From Astragalus membranaceus (lineage: Eukaryota; Streptophyta; Magnoliopsida; Fabales; Fabaceae): 64,000 bases of DNA. The notes under the pieces are model-generated. The model was not told the origin of the DNA. It made no database searches and saw only the letters and a program-made list of their open reading frames with translations. Below are positions 1-10,381 of the stretch, piece after piece. The DNA lies in the NCBI GenBank assembly GCA_039519185.1, contig CM076846.1:110952442-111016441 (forward strand). Direction: 5' to 3'. How positions within the stretch are numbered: position 1 is the first letter of the stretch; every line of letters begins with the position of its first letter. Position numbers and translations under genes: made by a program.

Positions 1-1235
1 TGCACCAAAGTGAGAATGTGAGAACATCACTTACTTGTTGAGGAGTAAGGAAGAATGCGAGAAAAGAACCAACGGAGCGAACTGGACGCTCTAAAAATAC
101 AGTGGAGCAGGGACGATGATGTGAATTGATCATTAGCGGAAGAAAACGGCGATACGAACTGAAAACACATCGGAAGAAAATAAGACGCGTTTTGAGAGAA
201 GCTTTGTTCGCATGATGGAGTGCGTGATGGTTGTCGGAGTGATCGTTGTCGGAGGTTGCGTACGCAGAACTGATGCGAAGGTGAACGTGAGAACAAAAAC
301 GAAGATGCGTGATGCATGATCCAAAATTGAAGGTAAAATGGTGCAGTTTCTACATTTAATCGGGGGCAGATGTAGGACTCTAGGTCAGGGGTGAAAAAAA
401 TGCATTATAAAAAAAGTTGGTTTAGGATTAGTTAATATTTTTTTAAATATTCTCACTTAATTTACTAAAATTAAGGAATAAGTTATTTAACTTCGAATTT
501 ATTTAATAGTAAATCTCCAAATTAGTCTCTAAGTTTACACGGCATTTCCTATTTTAAGTCCAAAAGTATAAAAATAAGTAGGTCATAAAAGTATGTGATA
601 CCGGTATACTTCTAAAATTTTATAAATAATCCCTTACGAAGATTAATAAGATGGTAGAGGTCTTTTCGAGCTAAACCAAGGTAGGGGTCTTTATAAATAG
701 TCCCTAACTTTATAAATATATAGTCACTTACGATAGATTACCCAAAAACACCTAGATAAGATGGTAGGGATCTTTTCCAGCTTAACCAAAGTTCTGAATT
801 CGAATCCTTATTCAACTGAAACTCAGGGACAAACTTAGGTCTGCGCGCCATGGTTGTTGGCTATGCATGACATGTAGTAATACTTAATACTTACAGATAA
901 AGAAAAGGCACGGGATAAATTTTACAACAAAAAATAAAACTTTAATTAAAACTAGAAATAATATTTTTAAGATATCCATTAATAAATATTGTTATTTATT
1001 TCATTATTTTTATTTATTTAATATCAACAAAAATTCAAAATACAAAAAAAAAATAGAAGTAATCAAATGTTCTTTTTTTTGTGGAAAGCGTTCCTGATAT
1101 GTCCATTAGTCACGAGCAGGATAACTATTCTAAAGCATATTGTATATACTTCCTAGCTGACCAGAGCACAAGAAAAACCGACACGTACACTTAATTTATA
1201 TATTCCGTTCATTATTTATTTTCTTTATTTCGAAA

Positions 1236-1241
<6 letters not shown>
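1..1241. other. AT-rich intergenic DNA, no gene seen
   Basis: No open frame here has a recognisable protein. Around 640-800 a phrase of about 30 bp (aagatggtag followed by gtcttttc) occurs twice, roughly 120 bp apart. This suggests an old SINE or MITE remnant, but I could not find borders. Confidence 0.4.

Positions 1242-1290
<49 letters not shown>
1242..1290. repeat. (TA)n microsatellite
   Basis: A near-pure run of alternating T and A about 49 bp long. The Tyr-Ile repeats read in the overlapping minus-strand frame are an artefact of this tract. Confidence 0.9.
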
Positions 1291-1293
<3 letters not shown>

Positions 1294-1671
1294 AATCTAT
1301 GAGACGAAGGAAGAAAAAGGAGTACCACACATATCCTTCTAAGCCGTCTTTTTGTGTTTATTATGTGCTCGTGAACTATATACCAAAGTCCCCTCGTGAA
1401 CTTCATCTTCATGCACACAAAGATGATTGGGTTTTGTTTCTGATCCATAATTTGTGAATATGTTTCAGCGACCATATTAAACAATTTGCAGCTAACTAGG
1501 GTCATCCACTCATCCACCAAAATGTGGCCCAAACAATTGGTTACGTAGATTCTAATGTTAATGTACACTCTATGTCTCTTGTTTTCCCTAACAACAACAA
1601 ATTGGTTTAATTATACATCTCTTATTAAGAAATTATTATATTTTTTGTCTAGAATTATTCGACTCCACTCC

Positions 1672-1800
1672 GATATCTAGGGGAAAGAGACTTTAGCTAA
1701 TCTAGAGTTCGGTTGGGAGGTAAGTAAAATTTTTCCACGGATTATTTCATCATCAGAAATCAAATTCGAGTACTAGGCGAATATATCTCTTTAGATGAAG
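1672..1800 (-). mobile_element. tRNA-derived SINE fragment (possible)
   Basis: On the minus strand the phrase tagttggttagcacactt resembles a Pol III A box. About 35 bp later tactcgaattt resembles a weak B box. This spacing is typical of tRNA-derived SINEs. No clear target-site duplication was found, so the borders are approximate. Confidence 0.35.
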
Positions 1801-1957
1801 TGTGCTAACCAACTACACTCAAAAAATTAATTATATATAATAGATACTATGCATCTCGTTAATTGTGGGGTCATATTTACATTTTCTAATGCAATTGTAC
1901 TATATAAAATTTAATGGAGAAAATCAGATGGCAACAAATTATTTAAGATTTATTAAT

Positions 1958-1960
<3 letters not shown>

Positions 1961-2032
<72 letters not shown>
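1961..2032. repeat. (TA)n microsatellite
   Basis: An uninterrupted TA dinucleotide tract of about 70 bp in intergenic DNA. Confidence 0.9.
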
Positions 2033-2035
<3 letters not shown>

Positions 2036-2296
2036 TTACGCTTTCTTTTTGTTTTGGGTGAGTAATCCAAAGACATAACCTTGAGATGGGAAAGCCCTAA
2101 TATGACAAACTTTTGGCGGTTTTAATTATATATACCATTTTCCAACTAAATCTTCATCTTCTTCTTTTGTTTTCTTTTGTTTGGTTGCTTAAGAGCTTTT
2201 TAATAACGCCAACAAATATTTTAATTGAAAAATGACAAGCATTTAATTATCATAATCTTTGTATGCTTGGGCATGTTTAGTTAAAAGTACATACAT

Positions 2297-2482
2297 ACCA
2301 ACATGATGTAGTACACGTGGTAGATACTTGAGTCCCTTAACCATGTGGTCCTAGATTCGATCTCTGGCCGGTGCGTATGGAAAAACCTTTGTTGGGAGAA
2401 GTCAACCCCCTTAAATGGATATCTGATACCTCGAAAGTTTAGTCTCCACAGTCGTCGTGGAGGATACGTTGGTTTACAATAA
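2297..2482 (+). mobile_element. SINE A, with 14-bp target duplication
   Basis: The 186-bp insert is bounded by perfect 14-bp direct repeats (aaaagtacatacat) at 2283-2296 and 2483-2496. The body has a B-box-like sequence (gattcgatctctgg) near its 5' end and ends in a short A-rich tail. Length, tRNA-like head, A-rich tail and target duplication all fit a tRNA-derived SINE. It has no coding capacity and depends on LINE machinery. Confidence 0.75.
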
Positions 2483-2512
2483 AAAAGTACATACATGATA
2501 AATTCCATGTAT

Positions 2513-2702
2513 TTTTTGGGTAAACCCGGGTATCCACCGCACGGACAGCAGTGACTAATCTCTCGCTCATTGGAGGTGCCTCGAGGGGCAGGAGAGCTGG
2601 CTTAGAGTTTTAACACTACTCCGTACCCAAGGCGAAGATCGAACCCCCGACCCTTAGTTAAGGGAGGATCAACCCCAACCGCTGAACCCCACGCTCTGGG
2701 TT
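2513..2702 (-). mobile_element. SINE B, with 18-bp target duplication
   Basis: The 190-bp insert is flanked by 18-bp direct repeats (2495-2512 and 2703-2720) that differ at one position. On the minus strand it starts with an A-box-like ggttcagcggttgg, then a B box (gggttcgatcttcg), and ends with gtggatacccgggttt. The same head and the same gtggatacccg tail occur in the SINE at 42602-42752, so the two belong to one family. It lies directly against SINE A in the opposite orientation. Confidence 0.75.
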
Positions 2703-2827
2703 ATGATAAAGTCCATGTATGATGTATCATATCATTCTCCTAAAGATGAAGAAAGCCGTTATAGTTTTGGACAAGGAATCATTTCATTTCAACAACAATT
2801 AAATTCTTCATCACCTCAACGATGAAT

Positions 2828-2985
2828 GTTGGGGTAGCTGCTCAATTGGGGGAGCTAAGAGACATGTAAAAGTTTGAAGAAGAAGATTCAAGGTTCAAAT
2901 CGTGAATACCAACATTCTACATCTTACAATGTTGTACGTAGACCAGAGATAAGACATGAAATAAGTTTATAATGAAATCACACTC
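2828..2985 (+). mobile_element. tRNA-derived SINE, third type (possible)
   Basis: An A-box-like block (ggtagctgctcaattggggg) is followed about 50 bp later by a B-box-like block (ggttcaaatcgtga). This is the Pol III promoter layout of a tRNA-derived SINE. Short similar flanks (ttcttcatc, ctcttcatc) may be a decayed target duplication. Borders are uncertain. Confidence 0.4.
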
Positions 2986-2989
2986 TTCA

Positions 2990-4032
2990 TCTTACAAACC
3001 GGTTTTTTATGAAATTTCTATATAGTCACAACTTTTGGTTCACGGATAGATATCTAGATTCTAGATTTTGAAGCTGAGTAAATAACAAAACATTTTTGAA
3101 AAAAATTGCAAATGATTCAAATCTAGCAATGTAGAGATGCAATGAGTAATTTCCCATTTCATAGCATATGATGTTGCTATAGTTTGTGGTGCATGTGAGT
3201 GATGATCTTCAAGTTTTATATATTAAATTATTATAACTGAAAGCTAAAAAACAAAAATATTTTTTGTCTTTATATTCTTTGTTGTGTATCTCATGGTCCT
3301 TGCCATTCTCTGTGTTGCTCATTTTTTTAGCAATATAGTAATATTCACGGATCACTTTGTGAACCCTTTAAAGCTTTTTGCTTCAACCAACAATTTTTCA
3401 TTGGAGGAAATCACATAAACCTTTATCTCTTAAATTAATTCTTTGGCCTATAATGAATTTGCATGACCCTTATCCCACGGTTCAAAATGTGACACACAAT
3501 CACACACAAACAACAATTTCATTTTTGCACTATCCTCATCCATGTGCACTTTTGGTTTTTGCAGCTATATGGAATTGGAATGTTCATTGCATCAATTAGA
3601 TCATAGTTTCCATATTAAGTAATTTATGATATGAAAAAGTACAATACTTACCCAACAGAAAAGGATGATGCTTTGCATTTTAAATAAAACATTCTTTTAA
3701 GAAGAAAATCTAAAAAAAAATGGCATCATTAGTTTAATTAATATTAATGAATAGATTCCTAAGTCCTAAAGACCCAATATTATTTTGTTCTGTTGAACAA
3801 CATTTCATACACATATGATATATGAGTTTTGCCTACCATGTCGGTATAATTTGTTTATTGTATATTTTTCTGATTTTGATACAAGGTTCTTTAAAATTGG
3901 ACATATACATATCTTAGATATATTTCTTGCTGTAATGAGCTGTACATACATATAAAGGGAAAAAGCAGGGGACCATTAGCTTTGAAAGGGACGTACTAAT
4001 GATAAGAAAAATTTATAACAAAACTTCATAAG
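2990..4032. other. AT-rich intergenic DNA, no gene seen
   Basis: No coding or structured feature was recognised. The only frame over 60 codons on the plus strand has no recognisable composition or motif. Confidence 0.4.
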
Positions 4033-4049
4033 ATATACGTTTATTACTG

Positions 4050-4127
4050 CTGGTTTCCTGGGTGATTTGCTGGTTTAAAGGTTGCCTTTGAACCCTTTGA
4101 TACCCGGTTCGAAACTGGCATCAAAAA
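4050..4127 (+). mobile_element. 78-bp tRNA-like retroposon with 17-bp target duplication
   Basis: A 78-bp segment lies between perfect 17-bp direct repeats (atatacgtttattactg, 4033-4049 and 4128-4144) and ends in five A residues. It contains a B-box-like ggttcgaaactgg. A stem-loop of ggtt/aacc closes a 7-nt loop like an anticodon arm. A 3' stem (tgat.cc / gg.atca) encloses the ttcgaa loop. These features suggest a retroposed tRNA-like RNA or an ultrashort SINE. The parent tRNA is not identified. Confidence 0.65.
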
Positions 4128-4319
4128 ATATACGTTTATTACTGTTTTGTATTAAGTGGCATAACTAAATCCTAATTCACATGCACATCATTCAACCAAC
4201 ATTACGTAACGTTAGTCCGAGTGGAATTGGATTCGGATATCTTAAACAATGTTTTGGATTCGAGTTTTGTAGATGAAAAAAGTGTAGTTGGAAGAGGAGG
4301 GGAAACCACACTAAACCCG

Positions 4320-4850
4320 ACGAAGATTAGTTATTCGCAAAGTCTGTAAATACTTTACACTAATGGTGTTTTGGATAGGACTCGGCCCAATCCACATTTG
4401 GGCCCGCTGCCGCGGCCCATGCCCACCAAGATCCAAGGTTCGCCCTCTCTTGATGGCATTTGCGATGGAGATCAAACAGCATCTCATCCAATGGCCAGAA
4501 ATCAACCTCGACTAACGTAGGATCAAGTCACTTCATTTGGCGCATTCCCTTATAAATACGCGCTTCTATTACCAATGCACTAGGTACGCATTTATTACTG
4601 TCTGCCACCTTTTCTCTGAGCTGATTTGAGCGTCGGAGTATGTGCGGGTACAACCCCCCTCTTCGGATCAACACGAAGGAGTGCATCACATAGCATTACT
4701 TTGGGCAAGTTCGACATCATACCTCGATAGCATCTCAACACAGCTTCATTGATCGAGACCACCGACTTCCAGAATAGTTCAAATGGTATGGTAACAAAAA
4801 AGCAATGCATCCCCTAAAGCATTCAAGATTTTCATAATGGTTTATTTAAG
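4320..4850 (+). mobile_element. Ty3/gypsy-type LTR remnant (probable)
   Basis: A TATA-like tataaata at 4551-4558 is followed by the phrase ctgatttgagcgtcggagt at about 4619. This phrase closely resembles the 3' part of LTRs of plant Tat-type gypsy elements. No matching second LTR or coding region is present in the window, so this would be a solo or truncated LTR. Borders are not resolved. Confidence 0.35.
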
Positions 4851-4869
4851 CCCTTTCCTACTACCTGGG

Positions 4870-6600
4870 CAAACCTGTATCAAGGTGACTGGAGAGGGGA
4901 AACTAGAAGAATGAAATAAAGTGGCCCAAAAGCCAGAGAGTAATGCCCTAAATAAGTATTAAAAAAAATTTATATGAAAGCCACATGTTGGATATACACA
5001 AAATTGGAACCTTACATCCACATATAGAGTATACAAGTTTTGTCTTTGTAGTCATGTGTCTATCCAAACTGATCCTAAGTGAAGAAGCTAAGATACCATG
5101 TGAAATGGAGCATGGACACTACATGCTTGATCATTCATTTGCTTTAAACTTTTTTACTTGATAGTTATAAGTTGAACTTGAAGCCAAAAGAGTAATGACC
5201 AACATTTTGTTTTGATACATGTGATCATGTTTTGTAAGAACCAACTGAAAGAAACAGTTTGTTTGAGGATTGTAGCAGCTGCATAGAAACCAATAATGCT
5301 ATGCAATGCAACATAGACTAGTTATATTTCATGTCATTTGGTCCCCAATTGGTTACATGGGTATTTTTTTGGACCACATTTGTCAATGCCTTGCAGTTGC
5401 AGGCAGGCATATAAACAAACTCTTATGAAGAAATGAAGAATGCTAATTTATATATGTTTGTCATTTTGCAATTTGATAAGTTGATGTCGGTCATCATATA
5501 CAGCTTCTTATTTATTCATATATGTTGCCATTATGTAATAGATTTATGGCCAATTATGATCAAACTTCAAAAAAAAAAATTCTTCTACTTAGATGAAATG
5601 ACAAATAAACATTACGCTCACACACTACTAAGTCACACCTGGGTTCGAACCCGGGAGCCGTTGTCCTTATGTTGCTGAAATTGTCAAGTAAACCAACAGT
5701 GAGGGACTGGTCAAACTTCAAACGAAGAAAAAACTAAATTTTTAAAGTTGCTAAGAAAGAAAAGAAACTCATCTTTTCCAATATGATAAAGGACAAAGGG
5801 ATCTATAATTGGACCTTGTACTACATAAGGCCCAACTTAGTCCAATCTAATCCATTTATCACAAAGGCAATCCAAACACATTAGGTAACAAGGCAGTTGC
5901 TATCCCACCCCTTTTTCCGTTTGCCACACCTCCCTCCAAAATACTCAAATTACCCTACCCTCCTCCCTTTTCCATATCCCCACCCCTTTTTTCTTTTGGC
6001 ACCCCTCTTCTCATCATCCGTCTCACTCCCCAACCGGCCAACCCCTTCGCACGGTATCGCCGGGATCCTTCAATTTTTTACTTTTTTTTACAATTTTTTA
6101 GAAACTATTTTTCAGAAACTATTTTTCAGATTTACCTCAAGAAGAAATACAAAAAAAAAGTAGTGTCACAAGGACGGAAGTGGTGGCAACTGGTTAGTGG
6201 GAAATGTGAGAAGGGAAACAATGGGCGAGGGTGGTGTCATGGGAGGGGGTTGGGGTAATGGGACCAAGGTTGGTCCAAGCCCTCGCTTTAGTCCTCTAAA
6301 TAAAAAACTTTTGCTACATTTAATTAGACCTCCAAAAAACTTCACTATCTCAATTAGTAAGTTAAATTGATATTTTGAATCGCCTATATTGTACGGCTAG
6401 ACACATGTAGTGTTGTGAAATATGGTGTCGTGTGTTTGACACGAACCCAATCCGTGACAATTATTTTGCTTCTCGCCACAAAGAAAATATCAAAATGGTA
6501 AAACAAGAACACTCTCCTCCAAAGAATTTAAACTTATGAAGTTTTAGCAAACAAGTTTTCTATTACACCAACTAATAAATTGATATGCCCAAGACAAATA
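4870..6600. other. Intergenic DNA with a pyrimidine-rich stretch, no gene seen
   Basis: No recognisable gene. About 5890-6060 is strongly C/T-rich on the plus strand, and the frame through it is low-complexity. At about 5641 there is an isolated palindromic gggttcgaaccc that could be a B box, but no A box or borders accompany it. Confidence 0.35.
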
Positions 6601-6620
6601 TTATATATATATATATATAT

Positions 6621-6663
<43 letters not shown>
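6601..6663. repeat. (TA)n microsatellite
   Basis: TA tract interrupted once by tagata. Confidence 0.85.
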
Positions 6664-6669
<6 letters not shown>

Positions 6670-6800
6670 CATTTTGCTATTTTTTTGGGTATATTTTTCG
6701 TTTTGCTATTTTATCGTTTTATAAAATATAGATATTGTTCATATCAAATTTTATTTTTAACGTAGATGACTAACTAATATATTTTTTATTTATATTTGAA

Positions 6801-7014
6801 GGGTGCTTCTAGGGTGAAAGAGCAAATTAAATCTTTCACCGGTGAAACACTAAAATTGACCGTTGGATGTAGTATAAAAATTCATCAATGGTTGAGATTT
6901 AATATTTGTTGATTCAATCTTAACCATTCATAGTATTTTAAACAATATCCAACGGTCAATTTTAGTGTTTCACCGGTGAGAGATTTGATTTGCTCTTTCA
7001 CCCTAGAATCACCC
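6801..7014. mobile_element. Mutator-type MITE, 214 bp, with 9-bp target duplication
   Basis: The two ends are long inverted repeats of about 70 bp beginning gggtg.ttctagggtgaaag and meeting in a short AT-rich loop, so the whole element can fold into a hairpin. It is flanked by a perfect 9-bp direct repeat (atatttgaa, 6792-6800 and 7015-7023), the length expected for Mutator-superfamily insertions. It has no coding capacity. Confidence 0.85.
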
Positions 7015-7245
7015 ATATTTGAAAGGTCAAAATATTTTATATTTCTTCCCCTCACTTAAAAATTTGATTTGGGCTTAAAAATGGGTTTGGTCGGCCCTCA
7101 TTTGGACTGTGGAGAGAGGAAGGGATGGGATGGCCCTCACTTAAAAATGGGTAAGGCTCAGTGACCCGGTCCAAATCGGTTCCACCATAAGGAAAATAAC
7201 TATTTTACTATTTAAAATTAAAGAATTGCTCTACACCCTAAAATT

Positions 7246-7317
7246 TATCAAAGCCAGGTTTCGATCCTGGGACCTGTGGGTTATGGGCCCACCACGCTTC
7301 CGCTGCGCCACTTTGAT
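7246..7317 (-). tRNA. Initiator tRNA-Met (CAT anticodon)
   Basis: The 72-nt minus-strand sequence has the plant initiator tRNA-Met layout: A-box region gtggcgcagcggaagcg, anticodon loop containing CAT between ggtgggc-type stems, and a B-box region ggatcgaaacc. The acceptor stem pairs AUCAAAG with CUUUGAU. The usual plant sequence as I know it is AUCAGAG/CUCUGAU, so one G-C pair is replaced by A-U with both partners changed. A TTTT run lies four bases downstream, and CAA-type motifs lie just upstream, as in active plant tRNA genes. No intron. Confidence 0.9.
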
Positions 7318-7482
7318 TTGTTTATTAACTTGGCTATTTTCTTTTATTTAAATGCATCTATTCGATCTCATAGCTTTTTTTATCACAACCACAACCTATT
7401 TTCTAAACTAATCGTCTGACTTGGTTCAGAAAAACATTGATAATTATGTTACACAATATTTTATATTTATACTCTCACATTA

Positions 7483-7589
7483 TAGATATTAATAAAGCCA
7501 ATGTCATAACCCGGTCGATAGATATTAATAAAGCCAGTGTCATAACCCGGTCGATAGATAATAATAAGCCAATGTCATAACCCGGTCGA
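7483..7589. repeat. Three tandem copies of a 36-bp unit
   Basis: The copies at 7483-7518, 7519-7554 and 7555-7589 share tagatattaataaagcca and a conserved end gtcataacccggtcga. They differ at few positions. Function unknown. Confidence 0.8.
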
Positions 7590-7599
7590 TTTTAATAAC

Positions 7600-8467
7600 A
7601 CGGGTATTTTAGAGGGAGAGGAGTGCCAAAAGAAAAAAGGGGGGCGGATAACAACTATCGGGTAACAATTTCTAACGAGTCAAATCCATGATTCTTTTGG
7701 ACCAATAATAATGTTAGGACGCTACTCTATTTGAGTTTGTCATCATTATAACTTTTTTTAGTGCCACTCGGTCCTCCTAGCCTGCTTCATATTCTCACCT
7801 TATCTTCTTGGGCTTTCCGTTTCTGAGCATAGGTTCCTGGGGCCAGTTGGCCTTCAAATACAGGGAAACTCTGGGATGTTGCTTTTCCTCTTGCACCAAC
7901 TTCATGGTCTGTTGTTCCAGAACTCCATAATGAAATAGCACATTTGGACAAAAAAAACTTTTTTTCTTTCTTTCTTTCTTTCAATTGAGAAAGTGGTAAA
8001 AATATTAGAAATTAAAACATTCCATTTCCTATCAAAACAAACTTTTATTAAGGTCACAATCCAAAAAAAAGAAGCTTTTGTTAAGGTCTTACATTATCAA
8101 CAAAAGTCAACCCAAGACAGTGAGTAGTTACACACTTGCACGAATTCTAAACACAACTCCATAAAATATCAGCATGCAGAATTGGAAACACAATAGTAAG
8201 ATTTAAATAAAATCTCAATCAATATACTATAAAATTATCATATTTTTTCTTAATCTTCAATGCTGATTATATCAGCAATTGTTCTCTATTTTCTGGATTA
8301 AAATTCAATGTAAATTCTAATTATTTAACATACAATACAATACATCCCTTGATATGTCTCTGACCTCATCCCAAACCTATATACCACTATTAAAGCTAAA
8401 CCCCTTTTGATATAAATTATAATCAAAAGGTTATTGTATAATAATGTATGTAATAGAGAGAATAAAC
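7600..8467. other. Intergenic DNA downstream of the polygalacturonase gene
   Basis: Nothing recognised with confidence. On the minus strand, 7800-7930 has some coding character and a donor-like gtgag, so it may be a gene-fragment exon, but I cannot assign it to a family. Confidence 0.3.
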
Positions 8468-10350
8468 TTATAGTTCAGTGTGACGAATATTTTCCTCAGC
8501 AATAGATTCGGATTCAACAACTTCTGAGATTTTATCACTGGAATTGAGACATTCAGCAGAGGGATGGACCACTCCATATCCAAATCCTTGAGCTGAGTGG
8601 CAATATGTTTCAACACTTCCATCTTGTTTCTCCAAGTCCACATTGCTTAGGACTAAGTTGTTGCATGGAACAGTGTCACTGCAATCAAATTTAATGGCCT
8701 TGGCACTCATTGTTGTCCCACTTATGTTATGGTACATGATCTCACTTATCTCCAGAGCTGATGCCTGTAAAAAATCATATCATACACTTAAGTGTCAGAA
8801 GATTATTGTTACTACAATTGAATTAAGAGTAAATAGCCATTGACGTTGTCGTATAGTCTTTGGACGTGTCAAAATTACAAAAACACTCCCTGATGGGACT
8901 TTCTTTAATCAGTTTGATCGCCAAACCTGTCTTCCATTAGTCAATTTAATCTCAAACTACTAATCTTGAGGATGTTTTTGAAATTTCGACACATCCGGTG
9001 ACCAGTGTTATTAATCACGAATTGAAGAAAATAGCGGTATGCTCAAATTCCGCTATGCTATAGTGCTATAGTGCCACAATAGCCGCTATTTGACAATATT
9101 GATGGGCATATCGCGGATTGCGAACAATAGCGGATTGTTCAAATTCCGATATGCAATAGCCTATAGCGCCGCTGTAGCCGCTATTTGACAACACTGCCAG
9201 TGACTATAGTAACAGCACCTCACATAGTCAATGACCAAAATGACTATTTACCCTTGAATTACACAATGATGGTGATCGCGATTTGGGCCGCTACATTAAA
9301 GTTTTCCAAGTCTAAAAGACCAGTTGTGTCGGCTCTACTTGACCACGATTTTCCACAATATCAAGTATTGTGACACAGCGCGACTTTAACCGTTTTGGCG
9401 ACCCTGATTTAAAACCTTGCTGAAGAAGATATATGGAAATTAAATCTGTAAAATTATGTATAAATTCTCCATACCTGGTTTTGACATGTGGTTGGCGAAT
9501 CACAGTAAAATTGATCAATAAGAATGGGGTTTGATACGTTTTCCACCCTCACGTTTTGAAAGCGTACCCCTTTAACATATCCAGAACCTCCCTACATGCC
9601 ACATAAAATGAAAACAAAGCATTCTTATTTAGGTCATTCTCAAATTCATCTATTCCCATAATTATGATATGTAAGTGAGAAATTATTCTTGAATTATAAA
9701 ATCACCAATGCAGAAACACAAGTATACTAAATTTTCTTTTAGAATACGCTAAAGTTTCCGCCTACTAGGCTTAAAAAACTTTTTAATTCATGTATTATAC
9801 ATTAATTTCACTATGTAGTACTGACACTTCAGATTAAAGACATGTTTGGAATTTGACATGTGTCCTATCGGAACCAACACCACCAACACCAGCACTTCTA
9901 TTCCTTCTATTTTCTTAAAGTAGGCAAGGATTATTTTTGGCACTAAATAAATTAAGTGTAACTTGTGAAAAGACTAAAAAGTTATTTAACCCTTTGGAAA
10001 ATTCAATTTGGTGTCTCCATGAAAAATATTTTGAACTAAACTTTAGGTACTTTTTTTATTATCAACGGTAGTTTTAAAACTAATAATTTATGGACATTAG
10101 AAGATAAAACAAAGATTATGAGTGAAGTTCTTTTTGTGACCAACATTATTTATGGGTGTAGTTTCAAAATATTTAGTATTAGTGTTTAAAACTTTATTTC
10201 ATCTTTCCAAATATTAAAATTAATGGTACAGTATTTAAAAATAATTTCAGTGATATTAAAAGAAAAGTGTCCCTAAAATACTCCTTAGTAATTCCTCACC
10301 ATTAATAAAAGGCTCGTTTATATAAAAAAAGAAAAAAACTAAAGTTGTAA

Positions 10351-10381
<31 letters not shown>

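Noticed and set aside
27..324. Two overlapping minus-strand frames of 63 and 96 codons
   Set aside because: Serine/phenylalanine-rich composition with no motif, and the two frames exclude each other; most likely chance.
1212..1568. 118-codon minus frame with Tyr-Ile repeats
   Set aside because: The repeats come from the (TA)n tract; the rest has no protein similarity. The same applies to the frame at 44704-44886.
5620..5690. gggttcgaaccc near 5641 as a tRNA or SINE B box
   Set aside because: The palindrome fits either strand, but no A box, cloverleaf or target duplication could be found.
7787..7984. 65-codon minus frame with a coding-like 3' end
   Set aside because: A possible captured exon, but no family recognised and no splice partner; not supported enough to call.
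9256..9420. Possible third MITE after the nested pair (repeated gcg/cgc phrases)
   Set aside because: Inverted ends are too imperfect and no target duplication was found.
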